Shown here one piece after another: positions 6,200 through 13,939 of a DNA stretch of 32,587 bases. The translations under genes were made by a program, and so were the position numbers. Origin of the DNA: Actinomycetes bacterium (GTDB lineage Bacteria > Actinomycetota > Actinomycetes > DATJPE01); NCBI GenBank assembly GCA_035506535.1, contig DATJPE010000077.1, positions 1 through 32,587 of the forward strand, written 5' to 3'. Numbering within the stretch: position 1 is the first letter of the stretch; every line of letters begins with the position of its first letter. The notes under the pieces were generated by a model that was not told where the DNA came from, ran no database searches, and saw nothing but the letters and a program-made list of their open reading frames with translations.

Positions 6200-7498
6200 T
6201 CGGTCGTCCCGGTCCGCCGTACCGCCCCCCGGCGGGTGGCCATGCTGAGCGTGCACACCTCGCCGCTCGACCAGCCGGGGACCGGCGATGCCGGAGGCAT
6301 GAACGTCTACGTCGTCGAGCTAGCCCGCCGGCTGGCTGCGCTGGGGACCGAGGTGGAGGTGTTCACGCGCGCCACGCGAGGGGACCTGCCGCCGAGGGTC
6401 GAGCTGGCTCCCGGAGTGCTCGTGCGCCATGTGGCGGCCGGACCCTTCGAGGGCCTGGCCAAGGAGGACCTGCCAGCCCAGCTGTGCGCCCTGACCAGTG
6501 GCGTGCTGCGTGCCGAGGCGCGTCGTGAGGCCGGCTACTACGACCTCGTGCACAGCCACTACTGGCTCTCCGGCCAGGTGGGCTGGCTGGCCAAGGAGCG
6601 CTGGGGTGTGCCACTCGTGCACACCATGCACACCATGGCCCGGGTGAAGAACGCCTCCCTCGCCTCAGGGGACGCTGCGGAGCCCGCCTCCAGGATCATC
6701 GGCGAGACCCAGGTCGTGGCCGCCGCCGACCGGCTGGTCGCCAACACCGCCGAGGAGGGCGCCCAGCTGGTCGAGCTCTACGGGGCGGACCCGGCGAAGG
6801 TCTGCGTCGTCAACCCCGGCGTCGACCTGGATCGGTTCACCCCGGGGGACCGGGCGGAGTCCCGTCGTCGGCTGGGCCTCTCACCGGACGACGTGGTGCT
6901 GACCTTCGTCGGCCGCATCCAGCCCTTGAAGGCGCCCGACGTCCTGGTGCGGGCCGTCGCCCGCCTGCTCGCCGCGCGGCCGGAGCTGCGGACCAGGCTG
7001 GTCATCCACGTCGTCGGCGGCCCGAGCGGGTCGGGGCTGGCCCATCCCGAGCACCTGGCGAAGCTCGCTGCCCACCTCGGCGTCGCAGACGTGCTCCGCC
7101 TGGACCCGCCGCTGCCACAGGCCGAGCTCGTGCACGTGTACCGATCGGCGGACGTCGTGGCCGTGCCGTCGTACAGCGAGTCCTTCGGCCTGGTGGCGCT
7201 GGAGGCCCAGGCGTGCGGCACCCCGGTGGTGGCCGCCGCCGTCGGCGGGCTGCGCACCGCGGTCGCCGACGGGGTCAGCGGCCGCCTCGTCGAGGGGCAC
7301 GAGCCGCGCACGTGGGCGCGCGTCCTGGACTCGCTGGTCGTGGACCCGGACCTGCGCCGCACCCTCGCCGCCGGCGCGGTCGAGCACGCCCAGGGGTTCG
7401 GCTGGCCCTCGACCGCCGCGGCCGTCCTGGAGGTCTATCGCGAGGCGATGGCCGGTACGACCGCGCGCCGCCTGGCCTCCCTCCCCGTGGCTCGATGA
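6197..7498 (+). CDS. mshA: D-inositol-3-phosphate glycosyltransferase (mycothiol biosynthesis)
   Basis: 433 aa from the ATG at 6197, preceded by GGGGGAGG at 8 nt. The upstream in-frame ATG at 6125 would lengthen it beyond the family size and cross the promoter. MshA transfers GlcNAc from UDP-GlcNAc to 1L-myo-inositol 3-phosphate, the first step of mycothiol synthesis. GT4 family: the N-terminal [15 protein letters not shown] loop binds the substrate, followed by [22 protein letters not shown] and the linker [12 protein letters not shown]. The C-terminal domain has [15 protein letters not shown], the E-x7-E motif in [21 protein letters not shown], and [11 protein letters not shown]. Cytoplasmic. 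Followed by ybjN and gpmA as in Mycobacterium and Streptomyces. Confidence 0.95.
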   Translation: MSVVPVRRTAPRRVAMLSVHTSPLDQPGTGDAGGMNVYVVELARRLAALGTEVEVFTRATRGDLPPRVELAPGVLVRHVAAGPFEGLAKEDLPAQLCALTSGVLRAEARREAGYYDLVHSHYWLSGQVGWLAKERWGVPLVHTMHTMARVKNASLASGDAAEPASRIIGETQVVAAADRLVANTAEEGAQLVELYGADPAKVCVVNPGVDLDRFTPGDRAESRRRLGLSPDDVVLTFVGRIQPLKAPDVLVRAVARLLAARPELRTRLVIHVVGGPSGSGLAHPEHLAKLAAHLGVADVLRLDPPLPQAELVHVYRSADVVAVPSYSESFGLVALEAQACGTPVVAAAVGGLRTAVADGVSGRLVEGHEPRTWARVLDSLVVDPDLRRTLAAGAVEHAQGFGWPSTAAAVLEVYREAMAGTTARRLASLPVAR

Positions 7499-7537
7499 GC
7501 CCCGTGGCTCGATGAGAGCCGTGGCTCGATGAGCTCC
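7487..7537 (+). repeat. 17-bp tandem repeat, 3 units, across mshA stop and ybjN start
   Basis: GTGGCTCGATGAG recurs at 7487, 7504 and 7521 with period 17. Each unit carries an overlapping ATGA. The first holds the mshA TGA (7496-7498) and the third supplies the ybjN ATG (7529). A period of 17 puts the three TGAs in three different frames. Confidence 0.9.
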
Positions 7538-8026
7538 GTCGACCCAGTCGACGCCGTCGCCGCAGTCGCCGCCGCGCTGGCCGCGGCCGGCGTCGACCAC
7601 GAGCGGCTGCGTCCCGACGCCTTCGCCGTGCGGCTGCCGGGCGAGCACAAGCTGGTCACGACCGTGGTCCTCGTGGTGGGCCAGCACAGCCTCCTCGTCG
7701 AGGCCTTCGTGATCCGGCGCCCCGACGAGAACCACGAGGCCTTCTACCGGCACCTTCTCGAGACCAACGCCGGGACCTACGCGGTGCACTTCTGCCTCGA
7801 CCGCATGGGCGACGTCTACCTCACCGGACGGCTGCCCCTGGCGGCGGTGGACGCTGACGAGCTCGACCGCGTCCTCGGCAGCGTGCTGACCTACGCCGAC
7901 GAGGCCTTCGACCGGCTGCTCGAGATCGGCTTCGTCACATCGATCCGGCGCGAGTGGGCGTGGCGGGAGAAGACGGGTCAGAGCCTGGCGAACCTGCGGG
8001 CCTTCGAGCGCTTCGCGAGCCAGTGA
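7529..8026 (+). CDS. YbjN domain-containing protein (Rv0487-like)
   Basis: 165 aa, cytoplasmic, with the alpha/beta fold of the YbjN/type III secretion chaperone-like superfamily: LVTTVVLVVGQHSLLVEAFVIRRPDE, then FYRHLLETNAGTYAVHFCLD, GDVYLTGRLPL, and a C-terminal helix with DEAFDRLLEIGF. The mshA-ybjN-gpmA neighbourhood is conserved in actinobacteria, but the function of this paralogue is unknown; a chaperone-like role is inferred from fold only. ATG at 7529 lies in the third copy of a 17-bp repeat. Upstream ATGs in earlier copies are out of frame. Confidence 0.85.
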   Translation: MSSVDPVDAVAAVAAALAAAGVDHERLRPDAFAVRLPGEHKLVTTVVLVVGQHSLLVEAFVIRRPDENHEAFYRHLLETNAGTYAVHFCLDRMGDVYLTGRLPLAAVDADELDRVLGSVLTYADEAFDRLLEIGFVTSIRREWAWREKTGQSLANLRAFERFASQ

Positions 8027-8037
8027 TCGGCGGTCAC

Positions 8038-8043
8038 TAGGCT
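8038..8043 (+). promoter_or_regulatory. -10 hexamer (TAGGCT) for leaderless gpmA
   Basis: TAGGCT ends 6 nt before the gpmA GTG (8050), and no Shine-Dalgarno is present. Same hexamer and geometry as at 4380. Confidence 0.5.
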
Positions 8044-8049
8044 GGCCGC

Positions 8050-8802
8050 GTGCCGACGTACACGCTGATCCTGCTCCGTCACGGCGAGAGCGAGTGGAAC
8101 GCCAAGAACCTGTTCACCGGCTGGGTCGACGTCGACCTCTCGGACACCGGCGTCGCCGAGGCGGCGCGCGGCGGCCGCCTCCTCGCCGAGTCGGGCCTGC
8201 TCCCCGACCTGCTGCACACCTCCGTGCTGCGTCGCGCCATCCGCACCGCGCAGGTCGCGCTCGACGGCTGCGACCGGTTGTGGATCCCGGTACGTCGCTC
8301 CTGGCGGCTCAACGAGCGGCACTACGGCGCGCTGCAGGGCAAGGACAAGGCCGCCACGCTCGAGGCTTACGGCGAGGAGCAGTTCATGCTCTGGCGGCGC
8401 TCGTACGACGTCCCGCCACCGCCGCTGGACGACGACTCCGAGTGGAGCCAGGTGTCCGACCCGCGCTACGCGGCGCTGCCCCCCGAGCTGCGACCGCGCA
8501 CGGAGTGCCTCGCGGACGTGGTCCGGCGCCTGCTGCCCTACTGGTACGACGCGATCGTGCCCGACCTGCGGACCGGTGCCACCGTGCTCGTGACCGCGCA
8601 CGGCAACTCGCTACGAGCGCTGGTCAAGCACCTCGACGGGATCTCGGACGAGGCGATCGCGGGGCTGAACATCCCCACGGGGATCCCGCTGGTCTACGAG
8701 CTCGACGAGGACCTGGTGCCCGTCGTGCGTGGCGGGCGCTACCTGGACCCCGACGCGGCCGCCGAGGCGATCGCCGCCGTCGCGGCCCAGGGTCGCCGCT
8801 GA
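8050..8802 (+). CDS. gpmA: 2,3-bisphosphoglycerate-dependent phosphoglycerate mutase
   Basis: 250 aa, normal for dPGM. It interconverts 3- and 2-phosphoglycerate in glycolysis. [18 protein letters not shown] contains the phosphohistidine H11; [16 protein letters not shown] contains the catalytic Glu; [25 protein letters not shown], and [16 protein letters not shown] with the second active-site His. GTG start without Shine-Dalgarno but with a TAGGCT hexamer 6 nt upstream, so a leaderless mRNA is likely. Convergent with phoU, only 13 nt between the stops. Cytoplasmic. Confidence 0.95.
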   Translation: MPTYTLILLRHGESEWNAKNLFTGWVDVDLSDTGVAEAARGGRLLAESGLLPDLLHTSVLRRAIRTAQVALDGCDRLWIPVRRSWRLNERHYGALQGKDKAATLEAYGEEQFMLWRRSYDVPPPPLDDDSEWSQVSDPRYAALPPELRPRTECLADVVRRLLPYWYDAIVPDLRTGATVLVTAHGNSLRALVKHLDGISDEAIAGLNIPTGIPLVYELDEDLVPVVRGGRYLDPDAAAEAIAAVAAQGRR

Positions 8803-8815
8803 GCCCCGGTACGCG

Positions 8816-9478
8816 CTACCGCTTCTCGAGCTCGTCGTAGCGGGTGCCGGTCATCGTGTAGACGATGCGCCGCGCCATGCTGACCGCGTGGTCGGCGTAG
8901 CGCTCGTAGAAGCGGCTCAGCAAGGTCAGGTCGACCGCCTGGTCGACGCTTCCCGTCCACCCGGACAGGAGCGTGTGCAGGAGCTGGACGTTGAGGTCGT
9001 CCATCCGGTCGTCGAGGGTCTCCACCTCCAGCGCCAGCGCGAGGTTCTGGTCGGCGATCACGTCGCCGACGCGAGCGGCCATGAGCGATGCCTCCGCGGC
9101 CATCTCGACGAAGATCGGGCGTACGGAGTCCGGCACCGCGCACTCCGGGTAGCGCATCCTGGCGATCTTGGCGACATGTCTCGCGAGGTCCCCCATGCGC
9201 TCGATGGTCGCGCTGCTGCGCAGCGCGCCGGTCACGATGCGCAGGTCCGTCGCGACCGGCTGCTGCAGGGCCAGGAGGTCGGTGGCGCGCTCCTCCAGCT
9301 CGAGGGCCAGGGCGTCGATGTCCTCGTCCTGGGCGATCACCGACTCGGCCTTGCCGAGGTCGGCGTCGAGCAGCGCCGAGGAGGCGCGGTCGATCATCGA
9401 TCCGACCGCCCGCATCATCGTTACCAGCTGGTCGGTGACGCTGTCGAGCGCCTCGTGGTAGCTGTCGCGCATCTGCAC
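8816..9478 (-). CDS. phoU: Phosphate signalling protein PhoU
   Basis: 220 aa with two PhoU three-helix repeats: DEDIDALALELEERATDLLALQQPVATDLR and then RMGDLARHVAKIA in the first, and ETLDDRMDDLNVQLLHTLLS with ERYADHAVSMARRIVYTMTG in the second. PhoU damps the Pho regulon by linking the Pst transporter to the sensor kinase. Start: ATG at 9478 (a second ATG two codons later is possible). Transcribed divergently from senX3 with PHO-box-like repeats in between, the same arrangement as phoU-phoRP in Streptomyces. Pst genes are not in the window. Confidence 0.93.
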   Translation of the reverse strand: MQMRDSYHEALDSVTDQLVTMMRAVGSMIDRASSALLDADLGKAESVIAQDEDIDALALELEERATDLLALQQPVATDLRIVTGALRSSATIERMGDLARHVAKIARMRYPECAVPDSVRPIFVEMAAEASLMAARVGDVIADQNLALALEVETLDDRMDDLNVQLLHTLLSGWTGSVDQAVDLTLLSRFYERYADHAVSMARRIVYTMTGTRYDELEKR

Positions 9479-9554
9479 TCCGCAAGGTGGTCAGGGGGGC
9501 CCTGAGGGGGTGTCGCGGCCAGGCTATGCCCGCCCGACGCGAAGCCTGACGGCC

Positions 9555-9587
9555 TCGGAGTGAACGGCCGTCGCCCTCGGGGTGAAC
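9555..9587 (-). promoter_or_regulatory. PHO-box-like direct repeats between phoU and senX3
   Basis: On the minus strand three 11-nt units run consecutively: GTTCACCCCGA (9587-9577), a degenerate GGGCGACGGCC (9576-9566) and GTTCACTCCGA (9565-9555). GTTCACC with 11-nt periodicity is the PhoP PHO box of Streptomyces. Located 77 nt upstream of phoU and 75 nt upstream of senX3, it would allow autoregulation by RegX3/PhoP. Confidence 0.7.
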
Positions 9588-9648
9588 AGTTGGCGACCCC
9601 TGCGCCGACGAGGACCCCGCGGCGGCCATCGGCGCGTGCGCGCACACC

Positions 9649-9654
9649 TACGCT
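9649..9654 (+). promoter_or_regulatory. -10 hexamer (TACGCT) for leaderless senX3
   Basis: TACGCT ends 7 nt before the GTG at 9662, without a Shine-Dalgarno. Supports 9662 rather than the in-frame GTG at 9560, which lies inside the PHO-box-like repeats. Confidence 0.5.
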
Positions 9655-9661
9655 TGGCCGC

Positions 9662-10864
9662 GTGGACGCGAGCGTTGCGCTGGTCGCCGGAGCAGCGGTC
9701 GGCGTCCTCGTCGGGATCCTCGCCGTCGGGCCCGTGAGGTCGCTGTCCCGCCGGCACGCCGAGCCCCTGCCGCCCCCTCCGCCCCCCGCCCCCATCGGCG
9801 AGGGGACCACCGCCCTGCTCGCGGTCCTGCGCTCGGGGTCGGTCGTGGTGGACACCAAGGACCGGGTGCTGCGGACCAGCCCGACCGCGCAGGCGCTCGG
9901 GCTGGTCAGCGGCGGTCGACTGGCCATGCCGGCCCTGGCGAACCTGGTCGCGAAGGTGCGCGAGGACGGCCAGATCCGCGACCTGGACCTCACCCTGCCG
10001 CGGCGGAGGGGAACCGACGTGCGGCTCTCCGCTCGGGTCGCGCCGCTCGGGGACGGGGGGCTCATCGTGGTGCTCGTCGACGACACGACCGAGGCGCGGC
10101 GGGTGGAGGACGTACGCCGCGACTTCGTCGCCAACGTCAGCCACGAGCTCAAGACGCCGGTCGCCGCCCTGTCGCTGCTCGCCGAGTCCGTGGCCTCCTG
10201 CGCTGACGACCCGGAGGCGGTGGCCCGCTTCGCGGCACGGATGACCAAGGAGGCAGAGCGCCTGTCGACACTGGTGGTGGACCTCATCGACCTCTCCCGC
10301 GTGCAGGGCGACGACCCCCTCACGCACGCCGAGGTCGTGCAGGTCGAGGAGCTGGTCCGCGACGCCACGGATCGCAACCGCACCAGCGCCGCCGCGGCGA
10401 CGATCGACCTCGTGTCCGCGGCCCAGCCGGGGCTGCTGGTCTACGGCGATCGGGAGCAGCTCACGGCAGCGATCACCAACCTCATCGCGAACGCGGTCCA
10501 GTACAGCCCCCCGCGCACCCGCGTCGCCATCGCCGCTCGCTCGGCCGGCGACGTGGTGGAGATCAGCGTGACCGACCAGGGGATCGGGATCCCCGAGGCC
10601 GACCTGGACCGCGTGTTCGAGCGCTTCTACCGGGTCGACCCGGCGCGCTCGCGGGCGACCGGTGGGACCGGCCTGGGCCTGTCGATCGTGCGTCACGTGG
10701 TGAGCAACCACGGCGGAGAGGTGTCCGTCTGGAGCCGCGAGGGATCGGGGTCAACGTTCACCCTGCGCCTGCCCCGGCACCGGCTGAGCGAGCCGGAGCC
10801 CGAGGCCGAGAGCCCCGCGCCGGAGGGCGCGGCCCTGGAACCGCACGGGAAGGTGGCCCAGTGA
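9662..10864 (+). CDS. senX3: Sensor histidine kinase SenX3 (PhoR-like)
   Basis: 400 aa from the GTG at 9662. One N-terminal membrane segment (about residues 3-24, ALVAGAAVGVLVGILAVGPV), a PAS-like domain (about 50-140, ending LIVVLVDDTTEARRVEDVR), HisKA with phosphoacceptor H161 in NVSHELKTP, and HATPase_c: N-box LIANAVQYSP, G1 DQGIGIPEADLDRVFERFYR, G2 TGGTGLGLSIVRHVV. The tail is acidic and Pro/Glu-rich. It senses phosphate limitation, with PhoU as the likely inhibitory partner, and phosphorylates RegX3. The extracytoplasmic part is minimal, so sensing is probably intracellular via PAS/PhoU. The stop overlaps the regX3 GTG (GTGA). Confidence 0.92.
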   Translation: MDASVALVAGAAVGVLVGILAVGPVRSLSRRHAEPLPPPPPPAPIGEGTTALLAVLRSGSVVVDTKDRVLRTSPTAQALGLVSGGRLAMPALANLVAKVREDGQIRDLDLTLPRRRGTDVRLSARVAPLGDGGLIVVLVDDTTEARRVEDVRRDFVANVSHELKTPVAALSLLAESVASCADDPEAVARFAARMTKEAERLSTLVVDLIDLSRVQGDDPLTHAEVVQVEELVRDATDRNRTSAAAATIDLVSAAQPGLLVYGDREQLTAAITNLIANAVQYSPPRTRVAIAARSAGDVVEISVTDQGIGIPEADLDRVFERFYRVDPARSRATGGTGLGLSIVRHVVSNHGGEVSVWSREGSGSTFTLRLPRHRLSEPEPEAESPAPEGAALEPHGKVAQ

Positions 10865-11541
10865 CCCGGGTGCTCGTCGTCGAGGACGAAGAGTCGATCA
10901 GCGACGCGGTGTCGTACATGCTGCGCAAGGAGGGGTTCGAGGTCGCGGTGGCCGGGACCGGGCCGGCCGCCCTGGAGGAGTTCGACCGGGAGGGCGCCGA
11001 CCTCGTGCTGCTCGACCTCATGCTCCCGGGCTACCCGGGGACGGAGGTGTGCCGGCAGCTGCGCTCCCGGTCGAACGTCCCGGTGATCATGCTGACGGCC
11101 AAGGACAGCGAGATCGACAAGGTGGTGGGCCTCGAGCTGGGGGCGGACGACTACGTCACCAAGCCGTTCTCGATGCGCGAGCTGGTTGCCCGGATCCGAG
11201 CCGTGCTGCGTCGCGGCGGCGAGTCCGAGGAGCTGCTGCCAGGGGTCCTCGAGTCCGGCCCGGTCCGGATGGACGTCGAGCGGCACACCGTCACCATCCG
11301 CGGGGTCGCCACGCCGATGCCGCTCAAGGAGTTCGACCTCCTCGAGCTGCTGCTGCGCAACACCGGACGGGTGCTGACCCGCGGGCAGCTGATCGACCGG
11401 GTGTGGGGCTCCGACTACGTGGGTGACACCAAGACGCTCGACGTCCACGTCAAGCGGCTGCGCGCCAAGCTCGAGGAGGACCCCGCGCACCCGCGCCACA
11501 TCATCACGGTGCGCGGGCTGGGCTACAAGTTCGAAGCCTGA
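10861..11541 (+). CDS. regX3: Two-component response regulator RegX3 (PhoP/PhoB-type)
   Basis: 226 aa. OmpR/PhoB family. Receiver domain residues about 1-120: acidic pocket VVEDEES, phosphoacceptor D52 in LVLLDLMLPG, Thr in VIMLTAKDSE, Lys in DDYVTKPFS. Winged-helix domain residues about 130-224: LKEFDLLELLLRNTGRVLTR, the recognition helix region TKTLDVHVKRLRAKLEEDP, and the wing ITVRGLGYKF. Controls phosphate-starvation genes; the PHO-box-like repeats upstream of phoU/senX3 are a likely target. Translationally coupled to senX3 by GTGA overlap. Convergent with the lipoprotein gene. Confidence 0.95.
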   Translation: MTRVLVVEDEESISDAVSYMLRKEGFEVAVAGTGPAALEEFDREGADLVLLDLMLPGYPGTEVCRQLRSRSNVPVIMLTAKDSEIDKVVGLELGADDYVTKPFSMRELVARIRAVLRRGGESEELLPGVLESGPVRMDVERHTVTIRGVATPMPLKEFDLLELLLRNTGRVLTRGQLIDRVWGSDYVGDTKTLDVHVKRLRAKLEEDPAHPRHIITVRGLGYKFEA

Positions 11542-11544
11542 GGA

Positions 11545-11584
11545 CCTGCCGGAGGGCGCTCCTGCCGGAGGGCGCTCCTGCCGG
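11545..11584 (+). repeat. 16-bp tandem repeat (2.5 units) just after regX3
   Basis: CCTGCCGGAGGGCGCT at 11545-11560 and 11561-11576 is identical, and CCTGCCGG follows at 11577-11584. Starts 4 nt after the regX3 TGA, in the 69-nt gap between convergent genes. Each unit can form a short GGAG/CTCC stem. Confidence 0.85.
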
Positions 11585-11610
11585 CGGCTGCGGTGTCGCC
11601 GCGCCGCGCG

Positions 11611-12102
11611 TCAGCCCCCCTGGGACGGCCCGTCGGGGAGCATGACGAGGACCGTGAGGGTCAGCGTCCCCGCGCCCGCGAAGGTGAGCGTCACGGTCTG
11701 GAAGGTGCCCGGCTTGAAGGTCGCGTTCGGTACGTCGATCCCTGGCTGGCCGTTGCTGCCCGGCGTGATGAGCGCCCGGCCGGGGATCTCGAGGTCGCCC
11801 GGCGTCACCGCCCCCGCGCCGGACACGGCGACCGCGGTCAGGTGGTCGGGGACGACATCGTTGTTGGCGAAGCCGCCGATGAGGGTCGTGACCGGGGGAT
11901 CGGTGGTGGGGTCCTGCAGGAGGAGCAGGTTGCGGACCGACATGAACCCGACGTCGCCGGCCGCCCCGTTGGTCGGTCGGTGCACCTGGTTCGTGCCGGC
12001 GGCGAAGCCGGCGCCGCACGCCGAGGTGAGCAGGGCGACGACGACGGCCAGGGGGAGCAGCACCAGTCGTCGGGCGGGGAACGGCCGTCGGGCGAAGGTC
12101 AC
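11611..12102 (-). CDS. Lipoprotein, LpqE-like
   Basis: 163 aa, GTG start overlapping the UbiA stop (GTGA). N-terminal Arg/Lys-poor but Arg-positive n-region, hydrophobic core LVLLPLAVVVALL, and lipobox LTSAC with lipidated Cys at about residue 29. The mature part is an all-beta domain (GDVGFMSVRNLLLL, then IPGRALITPGSNGQPGIDVP, FKPGTFQTVTLTFAGAGTLTLTV), like the PCu(A)C-type fold of copper-binding proteins but without an obvious Met/His copper motif. In M. tuberculosis lpqE lies beside carD-ispD-ispF, and here the gene is close to carD-ispD-ispF, so LpqE orthology is likely by context. Function unknown; anchored to the outer face of the membrane. Confidence 0.75.
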   Translation of the reverse strand: MTFARRPFPARRLVLLPLAVVVALLTSACGAGFAAGTNQVHRPTNGAAGDVGFMSVRNLLLLQDPTTDPPVTTLIGGFANNDVVPDHLTAVAVSGAGAVTPGDLEIPGRALITPGSNGQPGIDVPNATFKPGTFQTVTLTFAGAGTLTLTVLVMLPDGPSQGG

Positions 12103-12953
12103 CCGCGCAGCGTACCGAGGGCCGAGGCCCAGTCACCGGCATGCGCCAACAAGACGGCCACATCGAGCAGGGCGAGGACGACGACGAGGCTGAACGCGGT
12201 CCGCGCCGCGGGCGGCCAGTCGTGCCCCACGGCGACGCCGGCGAGGACGAGCGAGGCGGCCAGGGCGGCCCAGCCCCACGCGTCCGGTGGACCGCCGGGG
12301 GCGAGCACCAGCAGCAGCGCCGCAGCGACCAGGCACGCCGCCGTCAGCGCCCGCGTGGCCCGTGCTCCGATCCGCGCGGGGAGCCCCGCGGCGCCGAGCC
12401 GGCGGTCGTCCTCGATGTCGGGCAGGGCGTTGGCGCCGTGGATCCCGATGCCGAGCAGGGCCCCGGCGGCGGTCGCCCACCAGGGCGCCCACGCCGCGTG
12501 CGGCAGGGCCAGCGTGACCACCGAGGGAAGCAGCCCGAACGAGACGGCGTACGGCAAGGGGGAGAGCAGCGTCGCCTTGAGCCGAAGGTCGTACGTCCAT
12601 CCGCTGGCGACCGCCACCAGATGGGTGAGGCCGGCGGCGAGGCCCAACGCGAGGGAGAGCGGCAGGCACGCGACGGCGGCTGCCGTCGCGGCGGCGCGCA
12701 CCGTCGCGGCGCCGACCGCGCCCCGGGCCAGCGGCTTGTCGGGACGCCCGGCCGCGACGTCACGGTCACGGTCCACCAGATCGTTGAGCCAGCCGATCGA
12801 GAGCTGGCCGGAGAGCACCGCGGCGCCGAGGAGCGCGCAGCGGCCCGCCGTGAGCCCGGCGCCCGCGCCGAGCCCCACGGCGACGGCCGTCACGGCCGCG
12901 CACGGGCCCGGGTGGCAGGACCGCAGCAGCGCGACGGCGCCGGGGCGGGTCAG
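12099..12953 (-). CDS. UbiA family prenyltransferase
   Basis: Polytopic membrane protein, eight or nine hydrophobic helices. UbiA motif 1 is NDLVDRDRD (N-D-x-x-D-x-x-x-D) and motif 2 DIEDD (in NALPDIEDDRRLG), the two Mg-diphosphate sites. It transfers a prenyl group to an aromatic or other acceptor; the acceptor is not identifiable. The start is a problem: no in-frame ATG/GTG/TTG precedes the conserved LLRSCHPGP stretch, and the first GTG (12893) would remove it. A CTG at 12953 overlaps the redoxin stop as CTGA, like the GTGA couplings elsewhere, and gives 284 aa, a normal length; I use it with caution. The stop overlaps the lipoprotein GTG. Confidence 0.8.
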   Translation of the reverse strand: MTRPGAVALLRSCHPGPCAAVTAVAVGLGAGAGLTAGRCALLGAAVLSGQLSIGWLNDLVDRDRDVAAGRPDKPLARGAVGAATVRAAATAAAVACLPLSLALGLAAGLTHLVAVASGWTYDLRLKATLLSPLPYAVSFGLLPSVVTLALPHAAWAPWWATAAGALLGIGIHGANALPDIEDDRRLGAAGLPARIGARATRALTAACLVAAALLLVLAPGGPPDAWGWAALAASLVLAGVAVGHDWPPAARTAFSLVVVLALLDVAVLLAHAGDWASALGTLRG

Positions 12954-13705
12954 GAGGTGCTCGCCCGAACGAGCGCGCGCAGGTCCGGGTCGAGCCCGGT
13001 CGAGGGGCTGATCCGCCGCTCGATCGCGGTCACCGTGCCGTCGGCGGCGACGAACGTCACCGACGGGGCCTCCTGCCCGAACGCCTGCACGAGGCGGCTC
13101 GAGTGGTCCACAGCCACGGTCGCCTCGCCGGCCACCTTGCTGGCCAGCTGGAGCAGGGTCCTCTCCTGCGCCGGCGGTCCCACGAGCACCAGGGGCAGTC
13201 CCCTCGACCGGACCTGCAGCACGACCGAGGACACCACGTCGGCACAGTCGGTGCAGCCGGGGGGGACGAACAGCAGGACCGCCGGGCGGATCGCCCGCGC
13301 CAGGACCTCCAGCGAGCCCACGCTCACCGTCACGTCGGGTATCAGCCCCCCGACCTGCCCGGGGTCCTGGGAGACGGCGGTCGCCAGCGGCCGCGGGAGC
13401 GGCCCGTCGCCCGGTCGTGGTTCCAGCAGGGTCATGAGCGAGCCGACGAGCATCAGCACGAGGACCCCGGCGATCAGGACCGGCGCCGGGAGCCCCCGGG
13501 GCCCGAGCCTTCGGCGGCCGTGCCGGTGGTGTGGCCGTCCGCCCTCGGCCACGGCGAGCTCGCGAAGGTAGGCGAGACGGTCGGCCTCGAGCGTGCGGGC
13601 GTCGTCCGGCACGACGACGGCGTACCCGTCCGGCCAGTCGACCCAGGTCGAGGGCGCACCGTCGAGATCGTCGTGGTGACCGCTGGGGTCGGGTGCCGCA
13701 GCCAC
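12950..13705 (-). CDS. Membrane-anchored thioredoxin-like (redoxin) protein
   Basis: 251 aa from the GTG at 13705. Residues about 1-60 are cytoplasmic (DGAPSTWVDWPDGYAVVVPD, then YLRELAVAEGG) and basic up to a single membrane helix (about 78-100, PVLIAGVLVLMLVGSLMTLL). An extracytoplasmic thioredoxin-like domain follows, with a C-x-x-C in VPPGCTDCADVV, then LVLVGPP and PSVTFVAADGTVTAIE. The topology resembles TlpA/ResA-type or MauE-partnered redoxins that act on exported proteins. The usual cis-Pro is probably in EAPSVTF. First gene of the redoxin-UbiA-lipoprotein operon. TATCCT 7 nt upstream of the GTG suggests a leaderless transcript. Confidence 0.72.
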   Translation of the reverse strand: MAAAPDPSGHHDDLDGAPSTWVDWPDGYAVVVPDDARTLEADRLAYLRELAVAEGGRPHHRHGRRRLGPRGLPAPVLIAGVLVLMLVGSLMTLLEPRPGDGPLPRPLATAVSQDPGQVGGLIPDVTVSVGSLEVLARAIRPAVLLFVPPGCTDCADVVSSVVLQVRSRGLPLVLVGPPAQERTLLQLASKVAGEATVAVDHSSRLVQAFGQEAPSVTFVAADGTVTAIERRISPSTGLDPDLRALVRASTS

Positions 13706-13712
13706 GAGGGTC

Positions 13713-13718
13713 AGGATA
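13713..13718 (-). promoter_or_regulatory. -10 hexamer (TATCCT) for leaderless redoxin operon
   Basis: Minus strand TATCCT, 7 nt before the GTG at 13705. No Shine-Dalgarno. Lies in the 234-nt region divergent to carD. Confidence 0.5.
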
Positions 13719-13905
13719 GAGAGGCAGGTGTCGGGAGGGCATGCGATCCTGCGCACGAGAGCGCTGCGGGCCGGGGACCAGCCGGCGCGCGCGTCGGTGG
13801 ACCCGCGCGCGTGGCACGGAACAGGCCGTTCTGTCAAGAGCCCTGAAGCGCCTCATCATGGCTCTGACCTGCGCAAACGCCCGTCTGGGGGGTCCGCGGG
13901 CGTGT

Positions 13906-13911
13906 TATCCT
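13906..13911 (+). promoter_or_regulatory. -10 hexamer (TATCCT) for carD
   Basis: TATCCT fits TANNNT and would start transcription near 13918, leaving a leader of about 22 nt with an AGAGGGG Shine-Dalgarno before the ATG at 13940. The -35 position (about 13883) is poor, as is common for actinobacterial housekeeping promoters. The rest of 13706-13939 shows only GC-rich repeats of GCGCGCG. Confidence 0.45.
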
Positions 13912-13939
13912 GGTGGCCAGCGAGAGGGGTACCGGACAG

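Noticed and set aside
8807-8821. Small stem CGGTA/TACCG between gpmA and phoU
   Set aside because: Only 5 bp with a 5-nt loop and no T-run; too weak to call a terminator.
9560-9661. Upstream extension of senX3 from GTG 9560
   Set aside because: Would put the start within the PHO-box-like repeats and add a Pro/Arg-rich stretch before the membrane helix; GTG 9662 has a leaderless -10.
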